From Camelimonas fluminis (lineage in GTDB: Bacteria > Pseudomonadota > Alphaproteobacteria > Rhizobiales > Beijerinckiaceae): 64,000 bases of DNA. Numbering within the stretch: the stretch's first letter is position 1; every line of letters begins with the position of its first letter. Shown here in pieces: positions 55,783 through 63,940 of this stretch. A model generated the notes under the pieces. The model worked only from the letters and a program-made list of their open reading frames with translations, did not search any database and was not told where the DNA came from. The position numbers and the translations under genes are program-made. The stretch is from contig NZ_BNCG01000016.1 of NCBI RefSeq assembly GCF_014656355.1, positions 28,306 through 92,305 on the forward strand, in the 5' to 3' direction.

Positions 55783-55810
55783 TGCCGTCGACATACACTA
55801 TACATACAAT
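55783..55810 (+). promoter_or_regulatory. Promoter of the MocR-type gene
   Basis: TTGCCG (55783-55788), 16 bases, TACAAT (55805-55810). The -10 lies inside the shared 13-bp element, as expected for autoregulation. Confidence 0.5.
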
Positions 55811-55812
55811 AT
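55800..55812. promoter_or_regulatory. Shared 13-bp element, copy 1
   Basis: ATACATACAATAT in front of the MocR gene, overlapping its likely -10 box. An identical copy lies in front of the DUF983 gene region at 57421-57433. Candidate MocR-binding site. Confidence 0.6.
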
Positions 55813-55839
55813 GCCCGTTGACGAATGAGGGGATATTGT

Positions 55840-57342
55840 ATGGCGCGGCGAGATGCAGATTCCGGCGACAGGCGTGGCGATGGCCCGTCTGACGACGTCT
55901 GGTCGCCGGCGATCAACCGCAGCAGCGGCCCGCTGTATCTGTCCATCGCCGACGCCATGCAGGCGGATATCGCCCGCGGCGCCCTGGCGGCCGGGACCCG
56001 CCTGCCGTCACAGCGCGCCCTGGCGGCGCGCCTCGGCGTCGATTTCACCACGGTGACGCGCGCCTATACGGAGGCCCGCAGCCGGGGCCTGATCGACGGC
56101 AAGGTCGGCCAGGGCACCTGGGTGCGCGAGCCCGGCGGCGGCGACAGGCCAGCGCCGGACGCCGCGCCGCCGCGGCGCCGCGTCGGGCAGCCCCCGCAAG
56201 GCCGCCCGCCGGAACGCGCGCCGGAGCGGAGCGGCCTCATCGACATGAGCATGAACCTGCCGCCGCCGGTTGGCGACAGTGAGCTGGCCGCGCGCATGTG
56301 GGACAGCATCGCCGCCATCGGCCATGAAGGCGGCGCCGACCTGATGATGCGCTATCAGGAACCCGGCGGCGCCTTTCAGGACCGGGAAGCCGGCGCCCTG
56401 TGGCTGGCCCCGCGCCTGCCCGGCGTTGATCCGGCCCGGATACTGGCCTGCCCGGGCGCCCAGAGCGCCCTGCTCGCCGCCTGTCACGCCCTCTGCGCCG
56501 CGGGTGACGCAATTGCCGCCGGAACCCTGGTTTACCCCGGTCTGATCGCGGCGGCGAAAGTGCTGGGCCTGCGCCTGTTGCCCATCGCCATGGACCGCGA
56601 AGGCCTGCTGCCGGATGCGTTCGCACTTGCCTGCAAGACCGGGACGCCGCGCGCGCTTTACTGCAATCCTACGCTCAGCAGCCCCACAACCCGCACCATG
56701 TCGCTGCAACGGCGCCAGGCGCTGCTCGCGATCGCGGCCGACCATGGCGTGGCCATCATTGAGGACGACGCCTATGGGGCTCTGGCCCCTGACGCGCCGC
56801 CGCCACTGGCCCGGCTGGCGCCCGGGCGCGTCATCCATATCGCCGGCATGGCGAAATCCCTTGCCCCGGCATTGCGCGTCGCATGGGTGGCGGCCCCCGA
56901 CATCCGCAGCGCCACCCGCCTCGGCGGGGCCATTGGCGCGACAACGCTCATGGCTTCGCCGCTCACTGTCGCCATCGCCGCCGCCTGGATTCGCAATGGC
57001 GTGGCGGATGCGGTTCGCGACGCCATCCGCGCCGAAACCGCGGCCCGCGTGGCGCTGGCCCGGCGCATCCTCCCGGCCGAATGTGTCGCGGCCGACAGCA
57101 ACGCCTTCCACCTGTGGCTCGAAGCGCCGGCGCCGTGGCGCGGCGTTGATCTGGCCGCCCGGCTGCGTGTCGCCGGCGTCGCCGCGGTTCCCTCAGAGGC
57201 CTTCGCCATTGGCCCCGCGCCGCAGCAGGCGCTGCGTCTCGGCCTCGGCGTGCCGGCGCGACGCGGCGATCTGGAGCGCGGCCTGCATATCGCCGCCGAC
57301 ATGCTGGCCCGGGAACCGGAATTCGCGCCTGGCGTGGTCTGA
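55840..57342 (+). CDS. MocR-type regulator (GntR wHTH plus aminotransferase-like domain)
   Basis: 500-aa fusion. The N-terminal GntR winged helix is at about 22-92 (GPLYLSIADAMQADIARGALAAGTRLPSQRALAARLGVDFTTVTRAYTEARSRGLIDGKVGQGTWV). The C-terminal ~360 residues form a fold-type I PLP domain (PGAQSALLAACHALC, YCNPTLSSPTTRTMS, IIEDDAYGALAPD), with PLP lysine Lys339 in HIAGMAKSLAPALRVAW. MocR/PdxR proteins sense PLP or an amino compound. ATG 55840 with GAGGGG is chosen over 55825. It is flanked by identical 13-bp elements and lies upstream of a DUF983 gene; the regulated pathway is unknown. Confidence 0.9.
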   Translation: MARRDADSGDRRGDGPSDDVWSPAINRSSGPLYLSIADAMQADIARGALAAGTRLPSQRALAARLGVDFTTVTRAYTEARSRGLIDGKVGQGTWVREPGGGDRPAPDAAPPRRRVGQPPQGRPPERAPERSGLIDMSMNLPPPVGDSELAARMWDSIAAIGHEGGADLMMRYQEPGGAFQDREAGALWLAPRLPGVDPARILACPGAQSALLAACHALCAAGDAIAAGTLVYPGLIAAAKVLGLRLLPIAMDREGLLPDAFALACKTGTPRALYCNPTLSSPTTRTMSLQRRQALLAIAADHGVAIIEDDAYGALAPDAPPPLARLAPGRVIHIAGMAKSLAPALRVAWVAAPDIRSATRLGGAIGATTLMASPLTVAIAAAWIRNGVADAVRDAIRAETAARVALARRILPAECVAADSNAFHLWLEAPAPWRGVDLAARLRVAGVAAVPSEAFAIGPAPQQALRLGLGVPARRGDLERGLHIAADMLAREPEFAPGVV

Positions 57343-57683
57343 CAGCGGGAGGCCAGGGCTTCGGCCTGCGACAAACGCGCCTGGCGCGCCGCCGCGTCGT
57401 TGACATACATTCCATTCAATATACATACAATATCATGCATGCGGGCGCCTTGGACCCGGGTGCATTGCGGTTCGCTGGGCCAGCGCGCACGATCGGGGCC
57501 AGAGCGGATGGCAACCTGCGTTTGAAAAGGCGCATTTCCTGGCGTAGACGCGCGGACCGGAGCGCTTTCCAGCGACACTCGCTTCCAGCACGTCCAGCAT
57601 CTGCGCGACAAGGCGATTGCCGGTCCGGTTTGAACCGCTCCCGCCTGGCGTCGCCCGGAAATGCCCGACATGAGGAACTGGCG
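57343..57683. other. Region between MocR and DUF983 genes
   Basis: 341 bp with TTGACA at 57400-57405 and the second 13-bp element at 57421-57433. The open frame extending from 57435 into the DUF983 gene lacks a ribosome site and is probably not translated. A transcript from here would have a leader of about 240 nt. Confidence 0.45.
57421..57433. promoter_or_regulatory. Shared 13-bp element, copy 2
   Basis: ATACATACAATAT, identical to the copy at 55800-55812; TTGACATACA also precedes it (57400-57409), resembling the TCGACATACA before copy 1. Confidence 0.6.
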
Positions 57684-58124
57684 ATGTCTGACGGGACCTA
57701 CTGGCCGCCCCTCCCCCCTTCCAGCACCGGACCGCGCGGCCTTTGTCCCCGCTGTGGCCAGGGCCACCTGTTTACCGGCTATCTGAAGCTGGCGAAGAAG
57801 TGCGAGGTCTGTGACCTCGACTATTCTTACGCTGACCCGGCCGACGGCCCGGCGTTCTTCGCCATCTGCGTCACCGGCATCCTGATCAGCGCTTTCGCGG
57901 TGTGGCTGGAAGTCGCCTATACGGCGCCTTATTGGGTGCATCTGGTGACGACCATGCCGCTGATGATCATCGGCTGCATCCTGCCGCTGCGACCGCTCAA
58001 GGGCTGGCTCGTCGCCAGCCAGTACTTCCACAAGGCCGAGGAAGGACGTCTCGCCGGCGCCTCCGGCCACTACCAGCTGAGCGACGCCCAGGGCGGCTCC
58101 TGGCCGAAAGGCGCGAAGGAATAA
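57684..58124 (+). CDS. DUF983 zinc-ribbon membrane protein
   Basis: 146 aa. A zinc ribbon at the N-terminus has Cys21, Cys24, Cys40 and Cys43 (LCPRCGQGHLF and KKCEVCDLDY), followed by the DUF983-typical DPADGPAFFAICVTG and two transmembrane segments (AFFAICVTGILISAFAVWLEV, VHLVTTMPLMIIGCILPLRPLKG). DUF983 genes often neighbour cytochrome oxidase assembly genes in alphaproteobacteria, but none is here. ATG 57684 with GAGGA upstream is the natural start. It may be regulated by the MocR protein. Confidence 0.88.
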   Translation: MSDGTYWPPLPPSSTGPRGLCPRCGQGHLFTGYLKLAKKCEVCDLDYSYADPADGPAFFAICVTGILISAFAVWLEVAYTAPYWVHLVTTMPLMIIGCILPLRPLKGWLVASQYFHKAEEGRLAGASGHYQLSDAQGGSWPKGAKE

Positions 58125-58141
58125 GGCTTGCGCCAAGCCTT
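58123..58141. repeat. Hairpin at the DUF983 stop
   Basis: Perfect 8-bp arms AAGGCTTG/CAAGCCTT around a 3-nt loop, overlapping the stop codon; no T-run. May be a weak terminator. Confidence 0.5.
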
Positions 58142-58494
58142 GGACCTCATCTTGGCCCCAAACGTGCAGCGCCTCGGGCGCCTGCGCGCAGCCAGCGCCC
58201 CGACGGCGTGACGCGGGGGTGGTTGATCAAGGCGCGCGCCGGCCGCTTGCCGGGCTCGCCATCCCTGGCGCCCGCTCGGGGCAACGCCTGCCCCCCGGCG
58301 CCAGTGATCCTGGCTCCGCCATACGCCCCCTCCATACACAGCGGCGGTGCGGCCGCCTCCGCTGTCTGGCCGCCCGCAATCCGCCGGACCAGACGCTCTC
58401 GACCAATCGGCGTCAGGCGGGCATTCTTGTGGATGTTCATCCGGTTCAGCTTCCTCGCTTGGAACCGGATGGACAACCTATGGAAAGCTCACAT
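58142..58494. other. Gene-free stretch
   Basis: About 350 bp between the DUF983 gene and the CVNH-like gene (convergent). Only short spurious frames; no signal recognised. Confidence 0.45.
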
Positions 58495-58740
58495 CTAGCG
58501 GCAGACCAGCCGCCCGTCGTCGTTGGCGATGTCCCGCCCCCGCGCACACCAGCTCACCGCCGTCGTCGCCTCGCCCCAACGCCCCTTGCGATCCTGACAT
58601 GAAGCGCGCAGCCAACCGGCCACGACGCGGATATCCTTGCAACTGGCCATATACGAGCCATATGGGGCGGCTTCCGCAGCGACTGGCGCACTGGCCCAGA
58701 CCAGCATGATCGCCGCCATGCACAGGAATGGAATTTTCAC
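58495..58740 (-). CDS. Secreted CVNH-like (mannose-binding lectin type) small protein
   Basis: 81 aa starting at GTG 58740 with GGGGGG 5 bases upstream. The signal peptide MKIPFLCMAAIMLVWASAPVAAEA precedes a mature part of about 55 residues. The pattern SYMASCKDIRVVAGWLRASCQDRKGRWGEA...WCARGRDIANDDGRLVC matches the cyanovirin-N homology domain found in many short alphaproteobacterial exported proteins, with four cysteines that would pair. Only about one CVNH repeat is present. A longer frame starting at ATG 58800 or 58854 exists, but the GTG gives a cleaner signal peptide. Directly upstream lies a terminator-like hairpin (58751-58775). Confidence 0.78.
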   Translation of the reverse strand: MKIPFLCMAAIMLVWASAPVAAEAAPYGSYMASCKDIRVVAGWLRASCQDRKGRWGEATTAVSWCARGRDIANDDGRLVCR

Positions 58741-58750
58741 AACGCCCCCC

Positions 58751-58775
58751 AAAAAACGCCCCGCTATCCGGGGCG
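58751..58775 (-). terminator. Terminator-like hairpin in the leader of the CVNH gene
   Basis: On the minus strand CGCCCC-GGATAGC-GGGGCG is followed by six T (58756-58751), then GGGGGG and the GTG start ten bases on. It would stop transcription just before the gene or form an attenuator with the ribosome site. No minus-strand gene lies upstream. Confidence 0.65.
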
Positions 58776-59030
58776 CCGCGCGGAAACTTCCGCGCCGCAT
58801 GATGTTGCGCAAGCGGCGCCGCCCGCCAACGGAACGGGCGGTCGGCCGATCCATCCGCCAGGATGTGCTGGCGACGCCCGGCCCGGCCTGCTACGATAGG
58901 AACGAACAGGAAACGCTGGCGGTCTGGCCGGCGTCATTTCGCGGCGATTGACGGCCCGCGCCGTAGTCCACCCACCCGCAACACACATTCCGCTCCGGCA
59001 CAGGGGCGGGATGCGCTTCCGGAGCCGGCG

Positions 59031-60218
59031 ATGCATGATCCGCAGCCGACATTCTACGAGTTTTTTGCTGGCGGCGGCATGGCCCGCGCCGGCCTCGGAG
59101 ACGGCTGGCGCTGCGCTTTCGCCAATGATTTCGATCACAAGAAGGCCCTGACCTATCAGGCCAACTGGGGCGCGCCAGGCGTCATCCAGGTCGGCGACAT
59201 CCGCGCTGTCGGGATTGATTCGCTGCCAGGCGTGGCCGATCTGGCCTGGGCGTCGTTCCCCTGCCAGGACCTGTCGCTGGCCGGCGCCGGCGCCGGGCTG
59301 AAGGGCGCCCGCTCGGGCACGTTCTACGCTTTCTGGGATATCGTCCGCGCCCTTGCGGCGGAAGGCCGGGGGCCGCGCGTCGTCGCGCTGGAAAACGTCA
59401 CTGGCGCGCTGACCTCGCATGGCGGTCAGGACTTCGCCGCCATCTGCCAGACCTTCGCAGATAATGGTTACGCCTGCGGCGCTCTCGTCATCGACGCCGC
59501 CTTGTTCGTGCCCCAGTCGCGTCCGCGGCTGTTCGTTGTCGGCGTGCGCAAGGATCTGCCGCTGCCGCCAGGCCTGATCGCCCCGGACGCGCTGGAGCCA
59601 TTTCACACCCGTGGACTGCGGGCGGCGATGGCCCGCCTGTCCGACGCGGCCCGCGCCAACTGGCTGTGGTGGAACGTGCCGACGCCGCCGCGCCGCAACC
59701 AGGGCTTCGCCGATCTGGTTGAGGACAATCCGGCCAGCGTCGCCTGGCACACGGAGGCGGAAACCCGGCTGCTGCTGTCGCGCATGTCGCCGGTCAATCT
59801 CGCCAAGGTGGAAGCGGCGCGCCGCGCCGGGCGCCGCATGGTGGGCGCCATCTACAAACGCACCCGCACCGACGCCAGCGGCGCCAAGGCGCAACGGGCC
59901 GAAGTTCGCTTTGACGACGTGGCGGGCTGCCTGCGGACGCCAGCCGGCGGCTCCAGCCGCCAGGTGATCATGGTGGTCGACGGCGACCGCATCCGCTCCC
60001 GCCTGATTTCGGCCCGTGAAACCGCCCGCCTGATGGGCCTGCCAGACGAATACCGCCTGCCGCGCAATTACAACGAGGCCTATCACCTGACCGGCGACGG
60101 CGTCGCCGCGCCGGTGGTGCGCCACCTGGCCCGTCATCTGTTCGAACCGCTGCTCGGCGTCGCCGCGCAGTCCGCGACGGCTTCGGCCAACCAGTCCGGG
60201 AGTGGAGGCCAGGCTTGA
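59031..60218 (+). CDS. C5-cytosine DNA methyltransferase (modification subunit of a type II system)
   Basis: 395-aa DNA (cytosine-5-)-methyltransferase. Motif I FYEFFAGGGMARAGL at residues 8-22; motif IV FPCQDLSLAG with catalytic Cys78; motif VI ENV at 121-123; motif VIII QSRPRLFVVG with Q162, R164 and R166; motif IX/X ISARETARLMGLPDEYRLPRN...YHLTGDGVAAPVV. Between VIII and IX the target-recognition region (about 180-310) is distinct. Start ATG 59031 has GGAG upstream. It is followed immediately by a GIY-YIG nuclease and vsr genes, suggesting a restriction-modification operon, with the MTase translated first to protect the host. Recognition sequence cannot be read. Confidence 0.92.
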   Translation: MHDPQPTFYEFFAGGGMARAGLGDGWRCAFANDFDHKKALTYQANWGAPGVIQVGDIRAVGIDSLPGVADLAWASFPCQDLSLAGAGAGLKGARSGTFYAFWDIVRALAAEGRGPRVVALENVTGALTSHGGQDFAAICQTFADNGYACGALVIDAALFVPQSRPRLFVVGVRKDLPLPPGLIAPDALEPFHTRGLRAAMARLSDAARANWLWWNVPTPPRRNQGFADLVEDNPASVAWHTEAETRLLLSRMSPVNLAKVEAARRAGRRMVGAIYKRTRTDASGAKAQRAEVRFDDVAGCLRTPAGGSSRQVIMVVDGDRIRSRLISARETARLMGLPDEYRLPRNYNEAYHLTGDGVAAPVVRHLARHLFEPLLGVAAQSATASANQSGSGGQA

Positions 60219-61075
60219 GTGGGGACGGCGAAATGGGGGCGGCCATGACGCAGCGCTACGCCATGCCGGATTGCGATGCGCCGCTGCTGTTCCCCGATCT
60301 GGCCACGCCAGCGCATCAGGCCATGCCAACGCCGCAGCCCCTGCCTGACCGGCGCCCTGACGCCGGCCGGGACAACGACGCCGCTCCTCCCTTTGAAACC
60401 GATGACCTGCGGCGCAATCTGACGATCTTTCTGGATACGCCCTTCGCGGACGCCGTCACTGGCGTCACCCTGCCGGTCGGCAACTGGCGTTGGGGCGTTT
60501 ACGCTTTCTACGATTATGACGGCGAGCCGATCTATGTTGGCCAGACCAACGAACGCCTGCGCACGCGGATCCGTCGTCACCTCACCAACCAGCGCACCGA
60601 TGCGGTGGCGATGTCGGTGCTCGATCCGTTCGAAGTGTTCGAGATTGAAGTTTGGCCGCTGCCACAGTTTCAGGACATGAGCCGCACCGACAGCCGGGCG
60701 GCCCGCGACGCGCTCAACGCCCTGGAGCACGCGGTTTATCTGGCCGCTATCGCCGGCAGCGCCTTTGGGGCCGTGCTCAACGAGAAAGACCCGCCGACGC
60801 CGCGCGTCGCCATGACGCCCCCGCCATCGCTGCGCGGCGGCATCGTCTCGGACGCCGTCGCCGCCATCCGCTCCCACCCGGATTTCCGCATCGCCCGCCG
60901 CGCCCTCGTGATCGCCCGGCTGGCCCAGGTGATCTCGGAGCGCAAGGCGCCTGGCGGTCTGCGCCGGGTGCTGACCACCCAGGCCCGCCGGCTACAATGG
61001 CTGGCCGAGCGACGCTATCAGGCGCTGGGCGGCGCGGCTAATGTTGACGTCGCCGATGACGCCGAAGAAACCTGA
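60215..61075 (+). CDS. GIY-YIG family nuclease (probable cognate restriction enzyme)
   Basis: About 286 aa from TTG 60215, which overlaps the methyltransferase stop by 4 bases and has GGAGG upstream; ATG 60233 and 60245 are alternatives. The GIY-YIG core is RWGVYAFYDYDGEPIYVGQTN: Tyr96 (GVY), Tyr107 (YVG), then Arg118 and His122 in LRTRIRRHL, Glu171 in NALEHAVYL and Asn189 in FGAVLNEKDPP. This order (Y, Y, R, H, E, N) is that of the Eco29kI-type restriction endonucleases of the same superfamily. The N-terminal 60 residues are Pro-rich. Next to a methyltransferase it is the best candidate for the restriction enzyme; repair roles (UvrC-like) are less likely. Confidence 0.82.
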   Translation: MSGDGEMGAAMTQRYAMPDCDAPLLFPDLATPAHQAMPTPQPLPDRRPDAGRDNDAAPPFETDDLRRNLTIFLDTPFADAVTGVTLPVGNWRWGVYAFYDYDGEPIYVGQTNERLRTRIRRHLTNQRTDAVAMSVLDPFEVFEIEVWPLPQFQDMSRTDSRAARDALNALEHAVYLAAIAGSAFGAVLNEKDPPTPRVAMTPPPSLRGGIVSDAVAAIRSHPDFRIARRALVIARLAQVISERKAPGGLRRVLTTQARRLQWLAERRYQALGGAANVDVADDAEET

Positions 61076-61538
61076 GAGCGCGCCGTCGGCCGAACGCAGC
61101 CGCATCATGCGCGCCGTGCGCTCGGTTAACACCCGGCCCGAGATGACCGTCCGGCGACTGCTGCACGCCATGGGTTATCGCTACCGGCTTCACCGCCGCG
61201 ATTTGCCGGGCGCGCCAGACATCGTCTTTCCGGGCCGTCGCAAGCTTATCTTCGTGCACGGCTGCTTCTGGCATGGCCACGACTGCGCCCGCGGCGCCCG
61301 CGCGCCAGCCGCCAATGCCGACTACTGGCGCAGCAAGATCGCCCGCAATGTCGCCCGTGACGCCGATCACCTCGCCGCGCTGCGCCTGGCGGGGTGGGAC
61401 GTGCTGATTGTCTGGGAATGCCAGCTCAAAGTCCGCGAACGTCCGGCCCTGACGGCGTTGCTGCGGGATTTTCTGGAAGATGCGACCACGCCCGTGGACG
61501 CCCCGCCGGCAACGGCCCCCGCAGCCCTCCCTGAATGA
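61041..61538 (+). CDS. vsr: Very short patch repair endonuclease Vsr
   Basis: 165-aa nuclease that nicks T:G mismatches created by deamination of 5-methylcytosine, initiating very short patch repair. RSVNTRPEMTVRRLLHAMGYRYRLHRRDLPGAPDIVFPGRRKLIFVHGCFWHGHDC holds Asp60 and the His/Cys zinc site, and the C-terminal GWDVLIVWECQLK is conserved. It starts at ATG 61041 inside the nuclease gene (35-bp overlap), with ATG 61056 as alternative. Its presence downstream of a C5-methyltransferase is the classic dcm-vsr arrangement. Confidence 0.93.
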   Translation: MLTSPMTPKKPESAPSAERSRIMRAVRSVNTRPEMTVRRLLHAMGYRYRLHRRDLPGAPDIVFPGRRKLIFVHGCFWHGHDCARGARAPAANADYWRSKIARNVARDADHLAALRLAGWDVLIVWECQLKVRERPALTALLRDFLEDATTPVDAPPATAPAALPE

Positions 61539-61644
61539 TCCTGGATCAAGATACGGTGATCCTGGCCATTTCCGGCGCGGCTGCGACTGGACCCGTGGCG
61601 ATGCGCGACCAACAAGGGGTTGTTACAAGCATCCGGATGATTTC

Positions 61645-62133
61645 ATGAACGCCAACACACCCCGCCCTGTCTCCAATCTGACGCTTGCGCTGTATTATCT
61701 CGCCATCTTCGTTGGCGGCGTCGTGGCGCTCAACGTCCTGTATCTGCTGATCCAGGCATTCTTCCACTTCAGCCCGTCGAATGGCGCCGCCATGGCCTTC
61801 CTGCTGATGGTCGCCTCCGCCGGCAGCGTTGGTCAGATCTGGTACAGGCGCGAACACGTCCGCCCCCATGGCGCCCGTGCGTGGCGGGTCGCCCTGCTGT
61901 GTCTGATGGCGACAATCCTTGTTCAGGCGCTACTGGTCGGCGTTTTCTATGTGGCCGCCGGAATGCCAGACAATCCCCTGCGCGGCGTGCGTCCGAATGA
62001 ACAGCTGTTGCTGGCCGGCGTCGGCGCCTTTGTCCTGTTGCTGGAGCTGGCGCTCATCCGGCTTGGCCTGTTCATGGGCGGCCGTCAGGCGCAGAAGAAG
62101 GACAGGCGGGTGATTGCCGGGACCTTCGAGTAA
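61645..62133 (+). CDS. ABZJ_00895-type membrane protein
   Basis: 162 aa with four transmembrane segments (LALYYLAIFVGGVVALNVLYLLIQAF, AAMAFLLMVASAGSVGQIWY, ALLCLMATILVQALLVGVFYVAA, LLLAGVGAFVLLLELALIRLGLFM). The pattern NLTLALYYLAIF and the overall length recall the uncharacterised ABZJ_00895 family, from memory; the function of that family is unknown. ATG 61645 has a weak GGAT site. It stands 106 bp after vsr and may not belong to the restriction operon. Confidence 0.65.
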   Translation: MNANTPRPVSNLTLALYYLAIFVGGVVALNVLYLLIQAFFHFSPSNGAAMAFLLMVASAGSVGQIWYRREHVRPHGARAWRVALLCLMATILVQALLVGVFYVAAGMPDNPLRGVRPNEQLLLAGVGAFVLLLELALIRLGLFMGGRQAQKKDRRVIAGTFE

Positions 62134-62244
62134 GCCGCTTTACACCAGATCGCCGCGAGGACGCCGACGCATCCCCGACCTGCAAAGCTCATGCAGGCGG
62201 GACGCATGTCCTTGCTGGGCCTGCCTTGCGCAGCTTGGGCTTTA

Positions 62245-62279
62245 CCAAAAGCCAAAATGCCAGCCTCATTGGCTTTTGG
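62245..62279. repeat. Inverted repeat between convergent genes
   Basis: Perfect 11-bp arms CCAAAAGCCAA/TTGGCTTTTGG with a 13-nt loop. T-rich inside the arms but no terminal T-run; could act as terminator for either gene. Confidence 0.55.
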
Positions 62280-62294
62280 CATTAGCGACCACGG

Positions 62295-62618
62295 TCACGG
62301 CGCGCGCGGGCCGAACATGATGATGGCTACGCCCGCCAGACACACTGTCGCGCCGAACGTGTCCCAGCGGTCGGGGCGGACGCCCTCAACGCCCCACAGC
62401 CACAACAGCGACGCCACGATGTAAACTCCGCCGTAAGCTGCATAAGCCCGTCCCGCAGCTTCGCTGTCGACCAGGGTCAGCAACCAGGCAAAGGCCGCCA
62501 GCGACGCCAGCCCTGGCGCCAGCCACAGCGGGCTCCTTCCCAGCTTCAGCCAGGCCCAGAAGGCGAAACAGCCGGCGATTTCAGCGAAAGCCGCGCCAAT
62601 ATAGGCTGCAATGGTCAT
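62295..62618 (-). CDS. YnfA-family membrane protein
   Basis: 107 aa with four hydrophobic segments ([83 protein letters not shown]). The [22 protein letters not shown] and [19 protein letters not shown] blocks are the YnfA signatures; the family resembles small multidrug-resistance transporters, but its substrates are not known with certainty. ATG 62618 has a perfect AAAGGAGG 5 bases upstream. Confidence 0.92.
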   Translation of the reverse strand: MTIAAYIGAAFAEIAGCFAFWAWLKLGRSPLWLAPGLASLAAFAWLLTLVDSEAAGRAYAAYGGVYIVASLLWLWGVEGVRPDRWDTFGATVCLAGVAIIMFGPRAP

Positions 62619-62770
62619 TCGTCCTCCTTTGCCCATGCGCTGCTCATCACCCGCCAATTGCGTTTGCGCAAGATGCTGTTTGCGCCCCAGCGCTGGCGAA
62701 GCGCTTCGCGCCGGGCCACATGGAGGTTCGATGGCCTGCACCATGTGCGAGCCCCAGGGATGATGAGATC

Positions 62771-63790
62771 ATGAAGAAAATCGGCTTCCTTTCATTCGGG
62801 CACTGGTCGCCTTCGCCGCACTCAGGAACCCGTTCGGCCGGCGACGCCCTGTTGCAGTCGATCGACCTTGCGGCGGCTGCCGAGGAGCTTGGCGCGGACG
62901 GCGCCTATTTCCGCGTCCACCATTTCGCCCGCCAGCTGGCCTCGCCGTTTCCGCTGCTCGCCGCTGTCGGCGCCAGAACCAGCCGGATCGAGATTGGCAC
63001 CGCCGTCATCGACATGCGCTATGAAAACCCGCTGTACATGGCTGAAGACGCCGGCGCCGCCGATCTGATAGCCGGCGGCCGCCTGCAGCTTGGCCTCAGT
63101 CGGGGTTCGCCGGAGCAGGTCATCGACGGCTGGCGCTATTTTGGCTACGCGCCAGGCGATGGCGAGAGCGACGCCGATCTCGGCCGCCGGCATGCCGAGG
63201 CCTTCCTGCAAGCGCTGAAGGGCGTGGGCTTCGCCCAGCCCAATCCACGTCCCATGTTCCCCAATCCGCCCGGCCTGCTGCGGCTGGAGCCCCACTCACC
63301 GGGACTGCGGGAGCGGATCTGGTGGGGTTCTGGCTCCAACGCGACGGCGATCTGGGCGGCGAAGCTCGGCGTCAACCTGCAAAGCTCGACGCTGAAGGAC
63401 GACGAGACAGGCGAGCCTTTCCATGTGCAGCAGGCGAAGCAGATCCGCGCCTATCGTGAGGCGTGGAAGGAAGCTGGCCATGCGCGGGAGCCGCGCGTTT
63501 CAGTGTCCCGCTCGATCTTCGCCCTGGTCAATGATCAGGATCGCGCTTACTTCGGCAACGGCAAGGATGCGGATTCGATCGGCTATATCGATGACAACAC
63601 CCGGGCCATCTTCGGCCGCTCATACGCGGCGGAGCCTGAACGGCTGATCGAGGAGTTGCGCAAGGACGAGGCGATCGCCGAGGCTGACACCCTGCTGCTG
63701 ACCGTTCCGAACCAGCTTGGCGTGGCCTACAACGCGCATGTGATCGAGGCCATCCTGAAGCATGTTGCCCCGGGCCTTGGCTGGCGGTGA
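62771..63790 (+). CDS. LLM-class flavin-dependent oxidoreductase
   Basis: 339-aa luciferase-like monooxygenase using FMN. The TIM-barrel family start MKKIGFLSFGHWSPSP, the AEELGADGAYFRVHHFARQLASPFPLLAAVGARTSRIEIGTAVIDMRYENPLYMAEDAGAADLIAGGRLQLGLSRGSPEQVIDGW core and RIWWGSGSNATAIWAAKLG are typical. Substrate (alkane sulfonates, aldehydes or other) is unknown. ATG 62771 is chosen because the upstream extension from 62720 is not family-like. Isolated from neighbours. Confidence 0.88.
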   Translation: MKKIGFLSFGHWSPSPHSGTRSAGDALLQSIDLAAAAEELGADGAYFRVHHFARQLASPFPLLAAVGARTSRIEIGTAVIDMRYENPLYMAEDAGAADLIAGGRLQLGLSRGSPEQVIDGWRYFGYAPGDGESDADLGRRHAEAFLQALKGVGFAQPNPRPMFPNPPGLLRLEPHSPGLRERIWWGSGSNATAIWAAKLGVNLQSSTLKDDETGEPFHVQQAKQIRAYREAWKEAGHAREPRVSVSRSIFALVNDQDRAYFGNGKDADSIGYIDDNTRAIFGRSYAAEPERLIEELRKDEAIAEADTLLLTVPNQLGVAYNAHVIEAILKHVAPGLGWR

Positions 63791-63901
63791 TTGGCGCGGG
63801 GCACGCCTCCGGGACGGGCCCCTGGCCACCCTTGTTCGGGGGGTTATCCTGATTGTCTGGCCATTGGGGATGCGTTGTGACGTGGGTGTTTTCCTGAACG
63901 C

Positions 63902-63928
63902 AAAAACCCGCCGCTGATGCGACGGGTT
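63902..63928 (-). terminator. Intrinsic terminator of the tRNA gene
   Basis: On the minus strand AACCCGTCGC/GCGGCGGGTT (one T-G wobble, loop ATCA) followed by five T, 12 bp beyond the tRNA 3' end. Confidence 0.8.
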
Positions 63929-63940
63929 TGTTAGTATCGG

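Noticed and set aside
57435..57683. N-terminal extension of the DUF983 protein from 57435
   Set aside because: No ribosome site at 57435 and a strong GAGGA before ATG 57684, which starts the conserved domain.
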